From Bradyrhizobiaceae bacterium PARB1 (lineage in GTDB: Bacteria > Pseudomonadota > Alphaproteobacteria > Rhizobiales > Xanthobacteraceae), in the NCBI GenBank assembly GCA_002256345.1, contig NKIY01000005.1, positions 500,485 through 564,484 of the forward strand: a stretch of DNA of 64,000 nt, in the 5' to 3' direction. Position 1 is the stretch's first letter, and every line of letters begins with the position of its first letter. The notes under the pieces are model-generated. The model did not search any database, had not been told where the DNA came from, and saw only the letters and a program-made list of their open reading frames with translations. The position numbers were made by a program, and so were the translations under genes. Below are positions 62,803 through 64,000 of this stretch, piece by piece.

Positions 62803-64000
62803 CTATTCGTTCTGCCCGTCGAGCAGACGCACGGCTTCATAGAGCACTGCGGCGCCGACGGCGAGTTGCTCGGGCGACGTATATTCCTCCGGACAATGGC
62901 TCTTGCCGTCCTTCGACGGGACGAACAGCATCGCGCTCTTGCCGATATGCGACATGAAGGCCGCATCGTGGCCGGCGCCCGACGCCAGCGTTGTGGTGGA
63001 GTAGCCGAGTTTGCCTGCGGCACGGCCGAGGATATCGCGCAGATGATCATCGCAAGGCGATGGCGGGTTCTGCGAAATGATGCCGAACCTGGTGCGTTCG
63101 ACCTTCGCTCGCTCGGCGATCGCCATCGTTTCCCGATCCAGCATCGCCACGAAGTCTGCGACGATCTCAGCCTTTTCGGCGCGAATGTCTAGGATCATGC
63201 GCGCGCCGCCCGGGACCACATTGGACGCATTGGGGCTGATCTCGAGAATGCCGCAGGTTGCAACGAAATGGCCCTGTTTTCGCGCGGCATATTCATTCGC
63301 CTTGCGCGCCACCAGAAGCACGATCTCGGCAGCGGCGAGGCTGGCGTCGCGGCGATATTGCATCAGCGTGGAGCCGGCATGATCGGCGGCGCCGGTGAGC
63401 AGGATCTCGACACGGGTAATGCCGGCGATGCCCGTGACCAGCGCGACATCGAGATTATTGCTCTCAAGCACGATGCCCTGCTCGATATGCAGCTCGAGAT
63501 AGCCGGCGAATGTCGGCTTCTCCATGGACGCGATCCTGTCGGGATCGCCGCCGACACGCCTGATCGCTTCGGCCAGCGTCTCGCCGGCCGCATTCGTATA
63601 GGTCAGCATCTTCGCGTCGAGCTCGCCCGCCATGGCGCGGCTGCCGACACAGGACAGGCCGTATTCGCTCGGCTCCTCAGCAAGGAAATCCACGATCTCG
63701 ATGGGATGGCGGGACCTGTAGCCCGAGGCCTGCAGCGCGCGCACGGCTTCCAGCGCCGTGAGAATGCCGGAAATGCCATCGAAGCGGCCGCCCGATGGCA
63801 CGGTGTCGGAATGCGAGCCCAGCATGATCGGCGGCAGGCCTTCGACCGTGCCCTCCAGCCGCGCAATCACATTGGCGCCGGCATCCATCCGCACCGTCAT
63901 GCCCGCGGCTTCATATTGCTGCTTCAGCCAGGCGCGGCCATCGAGAAAGCGCTGCGAGAAAGAGCGCCGCGTCCATGGCTTGTCGGGATCGGTGATGGCG
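62803..64000 (-). CDS. M20 family N-carbamoyl/allantoate amidohydrolase, N-terminus outside the window
   Basis: Metal-dependent amidohydrolase of the same family as the gene at 37004-38269. The last 399 residues are in the window and the frame is still open at the right edge (…FSQRFLDGRAWLKQQYEAAG before MTVRMDAGANV). Motifs are [39 protein letters not shown] and ASGAGHDAAF. At the second metal position it has AEEPSE rather than the ADEEGT of the other gene. It may act on N-carbamoyl amino acids or a ureide; not contiguous with the purine genes. Confidence 0.87.
   Translation of the reverse strand, partial: AITDPDKPWTRRSFSQRFLDGRAWLKQQYEAAGMTVRMDAGANVIARLEGTVEGLPPIMLGSHSDTVPSGGRFDGISGILTALEAVRALQASGYRSRHPIEIVDFLAEEPSEYGLSCVGSRAMAGELDAKMLTYTNAAGETLAEAIRRVGGDPDRIASMEKPTFAGYLELHIEQGIVLESNNLDVALVTGIAGITRVEILLTGAADHAGSTLMQYRRDASLAAAEIVLLVARKANEYAARKQGHFVATCGILEISPNASNVVPGGARMILDIRAEKAEIVADFVAMLDRETMAIAERAKVERTRFGIISQNPPSPCDDHLRDILGRAAGKLGYSTTTLASGAGHDAAFMSHIGKSAMLFVPSKDGKSHCPEEYTSPEQLAVGAAVLYEAVRLLDGQNE

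Overview
The window is high-GC DNA with dense, often overlapping genes. It looks like a chromosomal segment of an alphaproteobacterium of the Bradyrhizobium/Rhodopseudomonas/Afipia group (Nitrobacteraceae). This rests on base composition, gene families (Urt/Fmd amide uptake, aerobic CobN/CobW cobalamin genes, purine degradation) and several short palindromic dispersed repeats of the kind common in that group. Taxonomy is an inference. I saw no rRNA, tRNA, phage, insertion sequence or CRISPR array.

Layout. 1-2099: the end of an aldo/keto reductase, an FmdB-type zinc ribbon and formamidase FmdA. 2147-7104: a five-gene urea/short-amide ABC transporter (urtA to urtE). Divergent from it, 7265-11561 encodes a very unusual 1123-residue hybrid histidine kinase whose input half is a complete NCS1-type nucleobase/hydantoin permease followed by a cysteine cluster, with a REC-LuxR response regulator overlapping its end. 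11752-19538: a catabolic island with a LivK-type binding protein, flavin dehydrogenase, SDR, IclR regulator and a sugar-type ABC transporter that lacks an ATPase. 19576-22569: two small exported proteins and an aldo/keto reductase, with a divergent LysR regulator. 22666-29696: nitrate uptake and assimilation (nrtABC, a flavoprotein reductase and nitrate reductase NasA). 30138-33555: a serine beta-lactamase-fold hydrolase, an A+T-rich gap, an XRE regulator and a zinc alcohol dehydrogenase. 33596-41486: a molybdenum hydroxylase large subunit of the form II CoxL type without its partners, a DapA-family lyase, allantoate amidohydrolase-like enzyme, uricase, a UraD-UraH fusion, PuuE allantoinase and DUF3830; together these form a urate-to-ureidoglycolate route. 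41487-42347: repeat-rich non-coding DNA. 42348-45203: two small genes, an O-acetylhomoserine sulfhydrylase and an alpha/beta hydrolase. 45258-62286: a large cobalamin region with two B12 riboswitches on opposite strands, BtuB/BtuC/BtuD/BtuF uptake genes and late biosynthesis genes. 62279-64000: a tyrosine-phosphatase-like protein and a truncated second M20 amidohydrolase.

A nitrogen-scavenging theme runs through much of the window: amides and urea, nitrate, urate and allantoin, and carbamoyl compounds. The permease-kinase may be the sensor for part of it. The cobalamin region combines vitamin uptake with aerobic late synthesis; cobaltochelatase subunits CobS/CobT and the precorrin methylases are not here. 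Start codons were chosen by ribosome binding sites, overlaps and family N-termini, and are noted where uncertain.
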